Below, one piece after another: positions 23,070 to 30,167 of a stretch of 30,906 nucleotides of DNA (positions are counted from its first letter, which is position 1; every line of letters begins with the position of its first letter). The DNA is from an uncultured Clostridium sp. GTDB lineage: Bacteria > Bacillota > Clostridia > Clostridiales > Clostridiaceae. The notes beneath the pieces were generated by a model. That model was not told where the DNA came from. It made no database searches and saw nothing but the letters and a program-made list of their open reading frames with translations. The stretch spans positions 1-30,906 of the forward strand of contig CALBDU010000011.1 of assembly GCA_937927335.1 (NCBI GenBank). Direction: 5' to 3'. Both the position numbers and the translations under genes were made by a program.

Positions 23070-23806
23070 GGAAGAAAAAAGGAGGAGGTCATAATAACAG
23101 CGAAAGATGGCTGCTTACTTACTCCGATCTTATTACGCTGCTTATGATATTTTTTGTTGTTATGTATGCCTTGAGTAATGTGGATGTTGCAAAATACAAA
23201 CAAATATCCGAATCTTTAAGAGTAGCCATGGGTGGTGGAAAGACTATTATAGGAAATGATGACGCAGCAAATGTAGATTCAGAAATCAAGCCCGTGGATG
23301 ATAATCAGACCTCTCAGACAGAAAAAACAAAGATGGAGGAACTTAAACGGTCTGTGGATAAGTACCTGGAACAAAATGGGTTGAATCAATCTGTCTCAAC
23401 TAAGGTTGATGAACGAGGACTTGTGGTAAGTATTAATGATACTCTGTTTTTTGATACAGGTAAAGCGGATGTTAAGCCTGATTACGCAAAGAAATTAATA
23501 GAAATCGGGAAAATATTGAGTCAGTTGAACAATTATATAAGGATTGAAGGACATACTGATAATATACCTATAAAAACCAGTGAGTACAGCTCAAACTGGC
23601 AGCTTTCCTCGGCCAGGGCAGCTAATGTAACGGAGCTTTTGGTAAATCAGGCGGGTATAGCCCCTAAAAAGCTTTCTGCAGTTGGATACGGGGAGTTCAG
23701 GCCTATTGGAGACAATTCCACCGAAGAAGGCAGGTTAAAGAACAGACGAGTGGATATAATTATAATCAACAGTAAATATAATGAAATAGAAAATAATCAA
23801 AATTAA
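23066..23806 (+). CDS. motB: Flagellar stator protein MotB
   Basis: A 246-aa protein with a single N-terminal membrane helix. The sequence SERWLLTYSDLITLLMIFFVVMYALS contains the ion-carrying D21. A variable linker and a C-terminal OmpA-like peptidoglycan-binding domain follow (RIEGHTDNIPI, NWQLSSARA, GYGEFRPI, RLKNRRVDIII). It forms the stator with MotA. Whether H+ or Na+ is used cannot be decided by eye. GGAGG lies within the motA end, and the overlap suggests coupled translation. Confidence 0.94.
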   Translation: MRKKKGGGHNNSERWLLTYSDLITLLMIFFVVMYALSNVDVAKYKQISESLRVAMGGGKTIIGNDDAANVDSEIKPVDDNQTSQTEKTKMEELKRSVDKYLEQNGLNQSVSTKVDERGLVVSINDTLFFDTGKADVKPDYAKKLIEIGKILSQLNNYIRIEGHTDNIPIKTSEYSSNWQLSSARAANVTELLVNQAGIAPKKLSAVGYGEFRPIGDNSTEEGRLKNRRVDIIIINSKYNEIENNQN

Positions 23807-23826
23807 GGGCACGGCGGCCCTTTTTT
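23805..23826 (+). terminator. Terminator of motAB
   Basis: A GC-rich stem AAGGGC (23805-23810) / GCCCTT (23817-23822) is followed by TTTTTT ending at 23826. It lies 16 nt before the ATG of the next gene. Confidence 0.75.
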
Positions 23827-23841
23827 ATGCAGGAGGAGCAT

Positions 23842-24582
23842 ATGGTCAGCATCTATATAAAAAATGATGAAACTTTAGATGACTTACAATTAAAGGGCAT
23901 ACGTTTAATTCAAAAAAAGGAAGCCTTCAGATTTGGTGTGGATGCTGTGCTCCTTGCTAATTTTGCAAAAATCAAGAAGGGCTATAAAGTCATTGACCTC
24001 TGCAGCGGAACAGGTATAATTCCATTTATTCTGGCAGGTAAAACCGGTGCTGAGAAAATAACAGGTGTGGAAATTCAGGAAGAGATGGTAGATATGGCCA
24101 AAAGGACTGCCGAAATAAATAACCTTCAGGATAAGGTCAGCTTCCTCAACCTGGACCTAAAAAATCTGGATGGTTTATCCGGGTTAGAAAAGGCAGATGT
24201 TGTTACGGTGAATCCGCCTTATAAGCTTAAAAATTCTGGTATAATAAATACAGATGATAAAAATGCTATTGCCAGGCATGAAATATGCTGTACCTTTGAG
24301 GATGTGGTTTTAGCCGCAAAGGCTGTTTTGAAGCATAATGGCAGGATGTTTATAATTCACAGGCCAGACAGGCTGATAGATGTACTTTGTACCATGAGGA
24401 AGCACAAAATCGAGCCTAAGCAGATAAGACTGGTACATCCCAATCATACCAAAGCCCCAAATATGGTTTTGATCGAAGGCCAGAATAATGGAGGAGCTTT
24501 TTTGAAATGGATTCCGCCTCTTTATGTATATGACCTAAAAGGGAATTATACAGAAGAGATAAACAATATATATGGAAGATAA
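23842..24582 (+). CDS. tRNA1(Val) adenine-37 N6-methyltransferase type (TrmN6/YabB)
   Basis: A 246-aa Rossmann-fold SAM methyltransferase. Motif I is DLCSGTGIIPF (52-62) and the N6-adenine catalytic NPPY is at 124-127, followed by RHEICC. It matches YabB/TrmN6, which sits upstream of rsmI in Bacillus too. ATG 23842 is chosen, as AGGAGG is just upstream and the ATG at 23827 lies inside the ribosome-site region directly after the terminator. The end overlaps an upstream ATG of rsmI. Confidence 0.9.
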   Translation: MVSIYIKNDETLDDLQLKGIRLIQKKEAFRFGVDAVLLANFAKIKKGYKVIDLCSGTGIIPFILAGKTGAEKITGVEIQEEMVDMAKRTAEINNLQDKVSFLNLDLKNLDGLSGLEKADVVTVNPPYKLKNSGIINTDDKNAIARHEICCTFEDVVLAAKAVLKHNGRMFIIHRPDRLIDVLCTMRKHKIEPKQIRLVHPNHTKAPNMVLIEGQNNGGAFLKWIPPLYVYDLKGNYTEEINNIYGR

Positions 24583-24598
24583 GAATGGGGAGAAGCCT

Positions 24599-25450
24599 AT
24601 GCAAAAATCAGGACAATTATATATCGTCCCTACACCCATAGGGAACTTAAAGGATATTACTTTAAGGGCTGTTGAAATTCTTGAGTCTGCCGATGTAATA
24701 GCCGCAGAGGATACAAGGCAGAGCTTGAAACTGTTAAATCATTTTAATATTAAAAAGCCTTTAATAAGCTATCACAAATTTAATGAGCAGAGTAAAAGCG
24801 AAAATATTATTAGTCTTATCAGGGAAGGCAAAAACGTTGCCTTGGTCAGTGATGCGGGAATGCCCGGCATATCGGATCCGGGAAGTATAATTATTGCCAA
24901 GTGTCTTGAGGAAAATCTCAAATTTGAGGTACTTCCGGGAGCTTCTGCAGGGATTACTGCCCTGGTATATTCAGGATTAAATACAGATAGATTTACGTTT
25001 ATGGGTTTCTTCCCGAGAGAAACCAAAGATAGAAAAAAAATAGTGCAGGAAGTTATAAATCGTCAGGAAACCATGATATTTTATGAGGCTCCCCATAGGC
25101 TTCTTGATGCCCTGGGCTTTTTAAAAGAAAATATTGCTTACAGGCATATGGCAGTATGCCGTGAATTAACCAAGATTCATGAAGAGATATTCCGGGGAAC
25201 CATAGAAGAAGCCTTTCAGCATTTTTCCGGCAAGCCCGTCAAGGGTGAAATTGTCATTGTAATTCAGGGCAAAAGCTCCCAGGAGGCAGCGGAGGAAAAA
25301 AGAGCTCAGTTTGAAAATATGAGCATAGAAGCACATATAATATATTATATGAAACAGGGGAACAGCAAAAAGGACTCCATAAAAATGGTTTCAGCTGACA
25401 GAGGTATTCCAAAATCAGAGATCTATAAACATTCCCTGGAAATAAAATAA
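24599..25450 (+). CDS. rsmI: 16S rRNA (cytidine-1402-2'-O)-methyltransferase
   Basis: A 283-aa tetrapyrrole-methylase-fold enzyme. VPTPIGNLKDITLRA at the N-terminus, AAEDTR, SYHKFNE, ALVSDAGMPGISDPG, LPGASAGITAL, GFFPR and FYEAPHRL are all RsmI motifs, and the 283-aa length is normal. It modifies C1402 in the decoding site. ATG 24599 has GGGGAG 6 nt upstream and is preferred over the ATG at 24572. It lies 16 nt downstream of trmN6 and is probably co-transcribed. Confidence 0.95.
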   Translation: MQKSGQLYIVPTPIGNLKDITLRAVEILESADVIAAEDTRQSLKLLNHFNIKKPLISYHKFNEQSKSENIISLIREGKNVALVSDAGMPGISDPGSIIIAKCLEENLKFEVLPGASAGITALVYSGLNTDRFTFMGFFPRETKDRKKIVQEVINRQETMIFYEAPHRLLDALGFLKENIAYRHMAVCRELTKIHEEIFRGTIEEAFQHFSGKPVKGEIVIVIQGKSSQEAAEEKRAQFENMSIEAHIIYYMKQGNSKKDSIKMVSADRGIPKSEIYKHSLEIK

Positions 25451-25536
25451 TTTACTAAAATTTTAAATGATATATTATTTATTTTTAAATTATTATACCT
25501 AAATTATCATTTTTCAATAAAATATATAAGTTAAAG

Positions 25537-25566
25537 TTGAGATTTCATATCAATTAGTGATATAAT
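25537..25566 (+). promoter_or_regulatory. Promoter of the NlpC/P60 gene
   Basis: -35 TTGAGA (25537-25542), 18-nt spacer, -10 TATAAT (25561-25566). The surrounding 25451-25638 gap is very AT-rich and otherwise shows nothing I can name; no clear terminator for rsmI is visible in it. Confidence 0.7.
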
Positions 25567-25638
25567 GGACATGTTAGCATAAGTTTTGATTTAAGAATCT
25601 TATATTTTTATGCAAAAAGTGTGAGGAGGTACAGGAAT

Positions 25639-26664
25639 TTGAACAGAAAGACTCTGGCAGCTGTGTTTGCACTAGTTATGACGGTATCTGTTAACGGAAC
25701 AGCCTTAGCAGCTCCTACATCTACAAAATCTTCGCTACAACAGGCACAGGATCTTGAAACTAAAATTGAGAAACTGGATACCCAAATATCAGCTGTAATG
25801 GATAAGATTGACGACAATAATAAAAGCATAGATAAATCCAATAAGGAAATAGCTAGTGTTCAAAAAGAGATTAAGAAAGCAGAAACAGATATAAAAAGTA
25901 AACAGGATTTATTTAATAAAAGAGTTAGAGCAATGTACATAAGCGGAATTGATTCATATATCAGTGTACTGTTGGATTCAAACGGTCTGGGTGATTTTAT
26001 ATCAAGAGTTGAATCAGTTAAGCAAATTGTTAGTTATGATCAAAATGTTATCAGCGACTTAAATGAAAAAAAGACTGAAATAGCAAAAAAACAAGAAACT
26101 CTAAAAGCTGAGAATGCTAAAATAGTGGCACTTAAATCTGAGAATGAGAAGAAGCTTGCTTCCCTGAACAAGGACAAGGCTTCGGCAGAAAAGCTTGCTA
26201 GCAGCATGAAAATGTATGCTTACTACGGAAATGAAGGTGTGGCTGGAGCAACCAGCAAGGTAGCAGGTATATGGAAAAATACATCAAGCTATGATGCTTC
26301 AAGAGGAGCAGCATCTGTATCATCAAATTCATTGGTGGCATATGCGTATAATTTCATGGGAAGGCCTTACCAATGGGGTGGAAATGGTCCAAACAGTTTT
26401 GACTGTTCCGGCTTTACCAGTTATGTTTTTGCACATTTCGGTATTAGTCTTCCAAGAACTGCTGCATCTCAACAGGGAGTAGGAACAGCAGTATCACGTG
26501 ACAATCTGCAGCCGGGAGATTTGGTGTTCTTTGGAAGTCCAGCTCATCATGTAGGTATATATGTGGGTGATGGATGTTATATACATGCTCCAAGGACAGG
26601 GGATGTTATAAAAATATCTCCTCTAAGTAGAACTGATTATAGTGGTGCAAGAAGAATTAGATAA
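25639..26664 (+). CDS. Secreted NlpC/P60 D,L-endopeptidase with coiled coil (PcsB/CwlO-like)
   Basis: A 341-aa exported wall hydrolase. From a TTG at 25639 (AGGAGG 9 nt upstream) it starts MNRKTLAAVFALVMTVSVNG, a signal peptide probably cut after TALA near residue 24. Residues about 32-190 are a long coiled coil rich in Lys, Glu and Ala. The NlpC/P60 domain (about 228-341) has C256 in FDCSGF, H304 in HHVGIY and H316 in YIHAP. The layout resembles PcsB/CwlO enzymes, whose coiled coil is often controlled by FtsEX; no ftsEX lies in the window. Confidence 0.92.
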   Translation: MNRKTLAAVFALVMTVSVNGTALAAPTSTKSSLQQAQDLETKIEKLDTQISAVMDKIDDNNKSIDKSNKEIASVQKEIKKAETDIKSKQDLFNKRVRAMYISGIDSYISVLLDSNGLGDFISRVESVKQIVSYDQNVISDLNEKKTEIAKKQETLKAENAKIVALKSENEKKLASLNKDKASAEKLASSMKMYAYYGNEGVAGATSKVAGIWKNTSSYDASRGAASVSSNSLVAYAYNFMGRPYQWGGNGPNSFDCSGFTSYVFAHFGISLPRTAASQQGVGTAVSRDNLQPGDLVFFGSPAHHVGIYVGDGCYIHAPRTGDVIKISPLSRTDYSGARRIR

Positions 26665-26668
26665 TTAT

Positions 26669-26699
26669 AATAAGCATGGGAATCCATGCTTATTTTTTT
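26669..26699 (+). terminator. Terminator of the NlpC/P60 gene
   Basis: An 11-bp stem AATAAGCATGG / CCATGCTTATT has a GAAT loop and ends in a run of T to 26699. Confidence 0.88.
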
Positions 26700-26700
26700 C

Positions 26701-26740
26701 AAAATAAAAGAAGCACCGGCAAGTTACATTGCCGATGCTT
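26701..26740 (-). terminator. Terminator of abrB
   Basis: A 12-bp stem (26711-26722 with 26729-26740). On the plus strand one position is a C-A mismatch, but on the minus strand it is a G-U pair, followed by CTTTTATTTT. So it works for the abrB transcript. Confidence 0.8.
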
Positions 26741-26753
26741 AATTTTGTGTTTA

Positions 26754-26999
26754 TTACTTATCGCCCTTAAGCTCTTTCATACAGTTTTTACAGATATTTT
26801 TGCCCTTGTAGTTTGTAACATCTCTTGCATCTCCACAGAAAATGCATGCAGGTTCGTATTTTTTTAGTATGATCTGTTCACCATCTACATAAATTTCTAA
26901 AGCGTCTTTTTCAGCTATGTCCAAAGTTCTTCTCAATTCTATTGGTATTACTATTCTTCCTAGCTCGTCTACTCTTCTAACTACACCAGTTGATTTCAT
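26754..26999 (-). CDS. abrB: AbrB-family transition-state regulator with C-terminal zinc-finger-like motif
   Basis: An 81-aa protein. The first 50 residues (MKSTGVVRRVDELGRIVIPI, then ELRRTL and KDALEIYVD) are the swapped-hairpin AbrB DNA-binding domain, almost as in Bacillus AbrB. The C-terminal part differs: C52-x2-C55-x14-C70-x2-C73, ending CMKELKGDK, likely a small zinc ribbon. ATG 26999 is chosen over 27023 because AGGAGG is 8 nt upstream and it gives the standard N-terminus. It is expressed from the minus-strand promoter at 27047-27075, with a Spo0A box near the start. Confidence 0.95.
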   Translation of the reverse strand: MKSTGVVRRVDELGRIVIPIELRRTLDIAEKDALEIYVDGEQIILKKYEPACIFCGDARDVTNYKGKNICKNCMKELKGDK

Positions 27000-27025
27000 A
27001 ATTACTTCCTCCTTATTTTGCATTA

Positions 27026-27032
27026 TTCGACA
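27026..27032 (-). promoter_or_regulatory. Spo0A box (0A box) of abrB
   Basis: The minus strand reads TGTCGAA, the 0A-box core, in ATATGTCGAATAA. It lies about 15 nt downstream of the -10 box, between promoter and coding region, as expected for repression of abrB by Spo0A~P, which is its known regulation in Bacillus. Confidence 0.75.
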
Positions 27033-27046
27033 TATTACTTAAGTAA

Positions 27047-27075
27047 ATAATAGCAAATATGACATTAAAAGTCAA
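27047..27075 (-). promoter_or_regulatory. Promoter of abrB
   Basis: On the minus strand: -35 TTGACT (27075-27070), 17-nt spacer, -10 TATTAT (27052-27047). A 12-bp palindrome TTACTTAAGTAA (27035-27046) touches the -10 and could be an operator. Confidence 0.8.
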
Positions 27076-27144
27076 TACACATTGTAGACAAATTTACATA
27101 TTTATTAACAAATTCCATCTTAAGTTAATTTACTCCCATTTTCA

Positions 27145-27236
27145 GTTCTTGTCAACACTTTTTTGTTGAAATATACAAATTTTTACTGTATCATGGAGCT
27201 AAGTCAAATCAATGAGTTTGGCAAGTAGACAAGAAC
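27145..27236. repeat. 9-bp inverted repeat in the abrB-cca gap
   Basis: GTTCTTGTC at 27145-27153 and GACAAGAAC at 27228-27236, 74 nt apart. The left copy overlaps a minus-strand TTGACA (a possible second abrB -35, with TAAATT 17 nt further). Otherwise this 340-nt gap (27000-27342) is AT-rich regulatory DNA with no gene visible. Confidence 0.55.
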
Positions 27237-27318
27237 AGGTTCATTAAAGTTGCAAATTGCTTATAATATTAAATATTTATATTTAAAAAATAGTAATATT
27301 ATGGATATAAAGAAATAA

Positions 27319-27326
27319 TTGTCGAA
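27319..27326 (+). promoter_or_regulatory. Possible 0A box upstream of cca
   Basis: TTGTCGAA is an exact 0A-box sequence, 16 nt before the ATG at 27343. It could also occur by chance. Confidence 0.4.
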
Positions 27327-27342
27327 AGAGGTACGTATTTTT

Positions 27343-28707
27343 ATGGAATTGAATTTAAAGAAGTTCATAGAGGAACTTAAAAGTGTAGCATCAGAACAGA
27401 AAAAGCCAATATATATTACTGGAGGATACATTAGAGATAAGCTGATGGATGTGAATTCTGCACCAAAGGATATAGATATTATATATTCTGGAGACATATA
27501 TTATCTCATTGATTCTCTTAAAAACAAGGGATATAAATTTTACCCGGTGAAGGAGGAAGAAGGGATTTACTCTACAATAATATCAGGATATAGTGCGGAT
27601 ATATCCATAATGAAGGGTAGTACCATTGAGGAGGATTTAGCCAGGCGGGATTTTACCGTAAACGCAATAGCACTTAGCCTCCTTGATAAAAAAGTTATAG
27701 ATATATTTAATGGACGCAGAGCAATAAAGAGCAGAATACTTCAAGAGGTTGATGAAACCAGCCTTAAAAGCGATCCTGTAAGGATATTAAGGGGTATGAG
27801 GTTTTATATAAAGTATGGGCTTCATTTTAGTATAGGCACAGAAGCACATGTAACAGAATTTGCACACCTTCTTAGGGAAGCAAAAGGGGAAAGGGTGCTA
27901 AACGAAATGCTATCCATTATTCAATGTGATACAGACGGCAGGGCCTTTGAATTAATGGATAATTATAGGATTATCGAAAATATTCTTCCATATATAAATG
28001 AGTTAAAGGATATTGAAAAAGGTGATTTTAAATGTTTGGATGTATTTTCCCATATGGACTTAACCTATAAAAGCTATAAGGAATTGCTATCAGGACTAAT
28101 AGTACTTAAAGATGTGGACTTGAGTTTTTTAGAAAAACAGACTGGAAATCATACACTAAGGGAATATCAAGGCTTTGCCTGCTTTGTTCATGATATGGGA
28201 AAATATTTAACCATTGATGAGCATAGTGTGGCTGGAGCAGAAATTTTAGAAAAAAAATGCCTTGAGCTAAAATTTCCAAGAGAAGCTGCGGATATAGTGA
28301 CAAGTGCAGTGAGATACCATGAAGTTCCAAGGAGCTTATATGAAATATCTGACGAAGGACAGCTATTATCTCATTTATACTTATTTTTTAAACAAAATGG
28401 CAGTACCACTCCATTTATTTTATTAACTTCCTTTTGCGATGTTTATGCAGAGAAAATAATCTATGATCCTGCTAATGAAAAGAAGAAATTTAAGGAATTT
28501 ATTGAAAAACTATTTACACTGTATAATAGATATATTAGTATAATAAGAAATAAATGGGTAGACGGTGATTTTATACAAAAAGAAACACAAATTAACGGAA
28601 GGGAAATTGGCATATTAATTGATGAAATTAATGAGCTTATATTCTCAGGTATTGTTAATAGCAAAGAAGAAGCTCAAAAATATATAATGACTAAATATGG
28701 AGGATAG
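27343..28707 (+). CDS. cca: CCA tRNA nucleotidyltransferase / poly(A) polymerase family, with HD domain
   Basis: A 454-aa class II nucleotidyltransferase. It has GGYIRD (27-32), the metal-binding DID at 43-45, RRDFTVNAIAL for the substrate arm, and DPVRILRGMRF before the neck. An HD-type domain is visible in FACFVHDMGK and VRYHEVPR. Such proteins either add CCA to tRNA 3' ends or repair them; family motifs here do not separate CCA-adding from poly(A) polymerase activity. ATG 27343 is chosen over a TTG at 27319; AGAGGT lies about 11 nt upstream. It is 3 nt before the transaldolase gene. Confidence 0.85.
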   Translation: MELNLKKFIEELKSVASEQKKPIYITGGYIRDKLMDVNSAPKDIDIIYSGDIYYLIDSLKNKGYKFYPVKEEEGIYSTIISGYSADISIMKGSTIEEDLARRDFTVNAIALSLLDKKVIDIFNGRRAIKSRILQEVDETSLKSDPVRILRGMRFYIKYGLHFSIGTEAHVTEFAHLLREAKGERVLNEMLSIIQCDTDGRAFELMDNYRIIENILPYINELKDIEKGDFKCLDVFSHMDLTYKSYKELLSGLIVLKDVDLSFLEKQTGNHTLREYQGFACFVHDMGKYLTIDEHSVAGAEILEKKCLELKFPREAADIVTSAVRYHEVPRSLYEISDEGQLLSHLYLFFKQNGSTTPFILLTSFCDVYAEKIIYDPANEKKKFKEFIEKLFTLYNRYISIIRNKWVDGDFIQKETQINGREIGILIDEINELIFSGIVNSKEEAQKYIMTKYGG

Positions 28708-28710
28708 GCT

Positions 28711-29352
28711 ATGAAAATATTTATTGACACAGCTAATATTGAGGAAATTAGGGAAATATCAACATGGGGTATATTGGAGGGAGTCACTACAAACCCTTCA
28801 TTGCTTGCAAAGGAAGGCCTGAAAGCGGAAGATGTTGTAAGGGATATCTGCTCCCTGGTGGATGGGCCTGTTAGTGCAGAGGTAATCAGCATGAAGTGTG
28901 ATGAAATGGTACTGGAGGCCAGAGAGCTCTCTAAAATGCATAAAAATGTAGTAATAAAAATACCAATGTGTGAAGAAGGACTTAAGGCCGTTAAAATACT
29001 TAGCAAAGAGAAGATAAGAACCAACGTAACATTAATTTTTTCAGCCCAGCAGGCGCTTCTTGCTGCAAAGGCCGGAGCTGATTTTGTGAGCCCTTTTGTT
29101 GGAAGGCTTGATGACATTGGAAATAGTGGAATTGAGGTTGTGAGGGATATCGCTGAAATATTTAAAGCTTATGGATTGAAAACAGAAATTATCGGAGCAA
29201 GCATCAGGAATACAATACACGTGCTGGAGTGTGCAAGAGCTGGAGCCCATATAGCCACTATACCATACAAGATCATAAAGCAAATGGTTCAGCATCCTCT
29301 TACAGATTCTGGTATAGCAAAATTTCTACAAGATTATGAAAATGCAAAGTAG
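28711..29352 (+). CDS. FSA/TalC-type transaldolase
   Basis: A 213-aa small transaldolase with MKIFIDTANIEEIREI, GVTTNPSLLAKEG, the Schiff-base K83 in VVIKIPM, NVTLIFSAQQALLAAKAGA, FVSPFVGRLDD and IGASIRN. It transfers a dihydroxyacetone unit (transaldolase) or acts as fructose-6-phosphate aldolase. GGAGG lies before the ATG, overlapping the cca end. Its length agrees with the TalC/FSA subfamily, and it is distinct from the larger TalB. Confidence 0.93.
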   Translation: MKIFIDTANIEEIREISTWGILEGVTTNPSLLAKEGLKAEDVVRDICSLVDGPVSAEVISMKCDEMVLEARELSKMHKNVVIKIPMCEEGLKAVKILSKEKIRTNVTLIFSAQQALLAAKAGADFVSPFVGRLDDIGNSGIEVVRDIAEIFKAYGLKTEIIGASIRNTIHVLECARAGAHIATIPYKIIKQMVQHPLTDSGIAKFLQDYENAK

Positions 29353-29377
29353 ATTTTTTGCAATGAAATTAAAGCAT

Positions 29378-29473
29378 TGTGGATAATTATTTAGAATATA
29401 TATGAACTCCTTATAATTCAACAGAGAGTTATCCACAGAAGTTGTGGGTAAACTATTGATTTTTTGTGGATAA
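29378..29473. other. DnaA-box cluster
   Basis: Three perfect TTATCCACA boxes, at 29378-29386 (minus), 29429-29437 (plus) and 29465-29473 (minus), and one with a single mismatch at 29443-29451 (minus, TTACCCACA). All lie within 96 bp of AT-rich intergenic DNA between the transaldolase and the next, convergent gene. No dnaA or dnaN is near, so this is not evidently oriC. Confidence 0.8.
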
Positions 29474-29475
29474 TT

Positions 29476-29506
29476 AATGCCTGTGAGAAAATTGCTCACA
29501 GGCATT
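29476..29506. terminator. Convergent terminator between transaldolase and the Cys-rich gene
   Basis: A perfect 12-bp stem AATGCCTGTGAG (29476-29487) / CTCACAGGCATT (29495-29506) has a 7-nt loop and is followed by GTTTAA. U-tracts are weak, but its position between convergent stops supports termination. Confidence 0.7.
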
Positions 29507-29508
29507 GT

Positions 29509-30159
29509 TTAATTCAAGCTTTGGTATATGGAAACAATTTTATCAAATTCCTCTGGATCAGTAATTTCTCCATAAGTATCCTCTGAGATCCCGGGGAAAT
29601 AATGTAGTATAAATTTTTCGTCAGTGTCAATATTTTCTATTACGATATACTTCATATCCTTACTTATATCTTCCAGTGTGGCAGCTACAAGATAACTGTC
29701 ACTGTTTCCCGTTTTGTTATTTGTAAGAGAGAGAATAAAATTGTCATGACTGGTGACGTTTATAGCCTGGTGATCGCAGGACACAATATTTGATTTTTCC
29801 CTGCAGGAAAGGCAGCTGCCAAAGCTGCACTGTGCAACACAATTCAGGCAGCTGCATTGGCTGCACCTTTCAAGCTGGTTAAAGTATTCCATATTGTCAT
29901 TTTTATAATCCTTTAGCAGTTCTATATATCTGTTTTCACCAAACCTGTCGAAAAAGCTGCTGTTTTTAATTTCCTGCTCAGCTGATTCAATTAAATCTAT
30001 ATATTTTTTTAAATAAGGAAGTTTGGAGTAGTATTGACGCCTGTTCTTCTTATTCTCTTCTACAAAAGGGGAAATTTTATCCACGGCATAGCTCAGGGTT
30101 ACATATAATTTGCCGTATTTATCTTTTTCATCCTTTAAAAATTGCTCTGCCTTGTTCAT
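29509..30159 (-). CDS. Cys-rich protein of unknown function, partner gene of pspA
   Basis: A 216-aa protein I do not recognise. About 1-95 is helical and charged. Residues 99-130 hold eight Cys and a His: C99, C102, C104, C107, C111, C116, C119, C128 and H130, in CSQCSCLNC and CSFGSCLSC. The C-terminal half is a beta-rich acidic domain (SYLVAATLEDISKDMKYIVI, then ENIDTDEKFILHYFP). No signal peptide or membrane helix. The Cys spacing could bind zinc or an Fe-S cluster. It starts 8 nt after the PspA-family stop, so the two are co-transcribed, which hints at an envelope-stress role. Confidence 0.85.
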   Translation of the reverse strand: MNKAEQFLKDEKDKYGKLYVTLSYAVDKISPFVEENKKNRRQYYSKLPYLKKYIDLIESAEQEIKNSSFFDRFGENRYIELLKDYKNDNMEYFNQLERCSQCSCLNCVAQCSFGSCLSCREKSNIVSCDHQAINVTSHDNFILSLTNNKTGNSDSYLVAATLEDISKDMKYIVIENIDTDEKFILHYFPGISEDTYGEITDPEEFDKIVSIYQSLN

Positions 30160-30167
30160 ATTACCAC

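Noticed and set aside
26711..26740. Second terminator for the NlpC/P60 gene
   Set aside because: On the plus strand the stem has a C-A mismatch and no T-run; on the minus strand it is fully paired with a U-tract, so it belongs to abrB.
28674..29117. Open frame of 147 codons on the minus strand
   Set aside because: Antisense to the transaldolase gene, Ser/Leu-rich low-complexity translation, no family resemblance.
29353..29508. Replication origin
   Set aside because: DnaA boxes are present but no dnaA, dnaN, rpmH or clear unwinding element next to them; kept only as a DnaA-box cluster.
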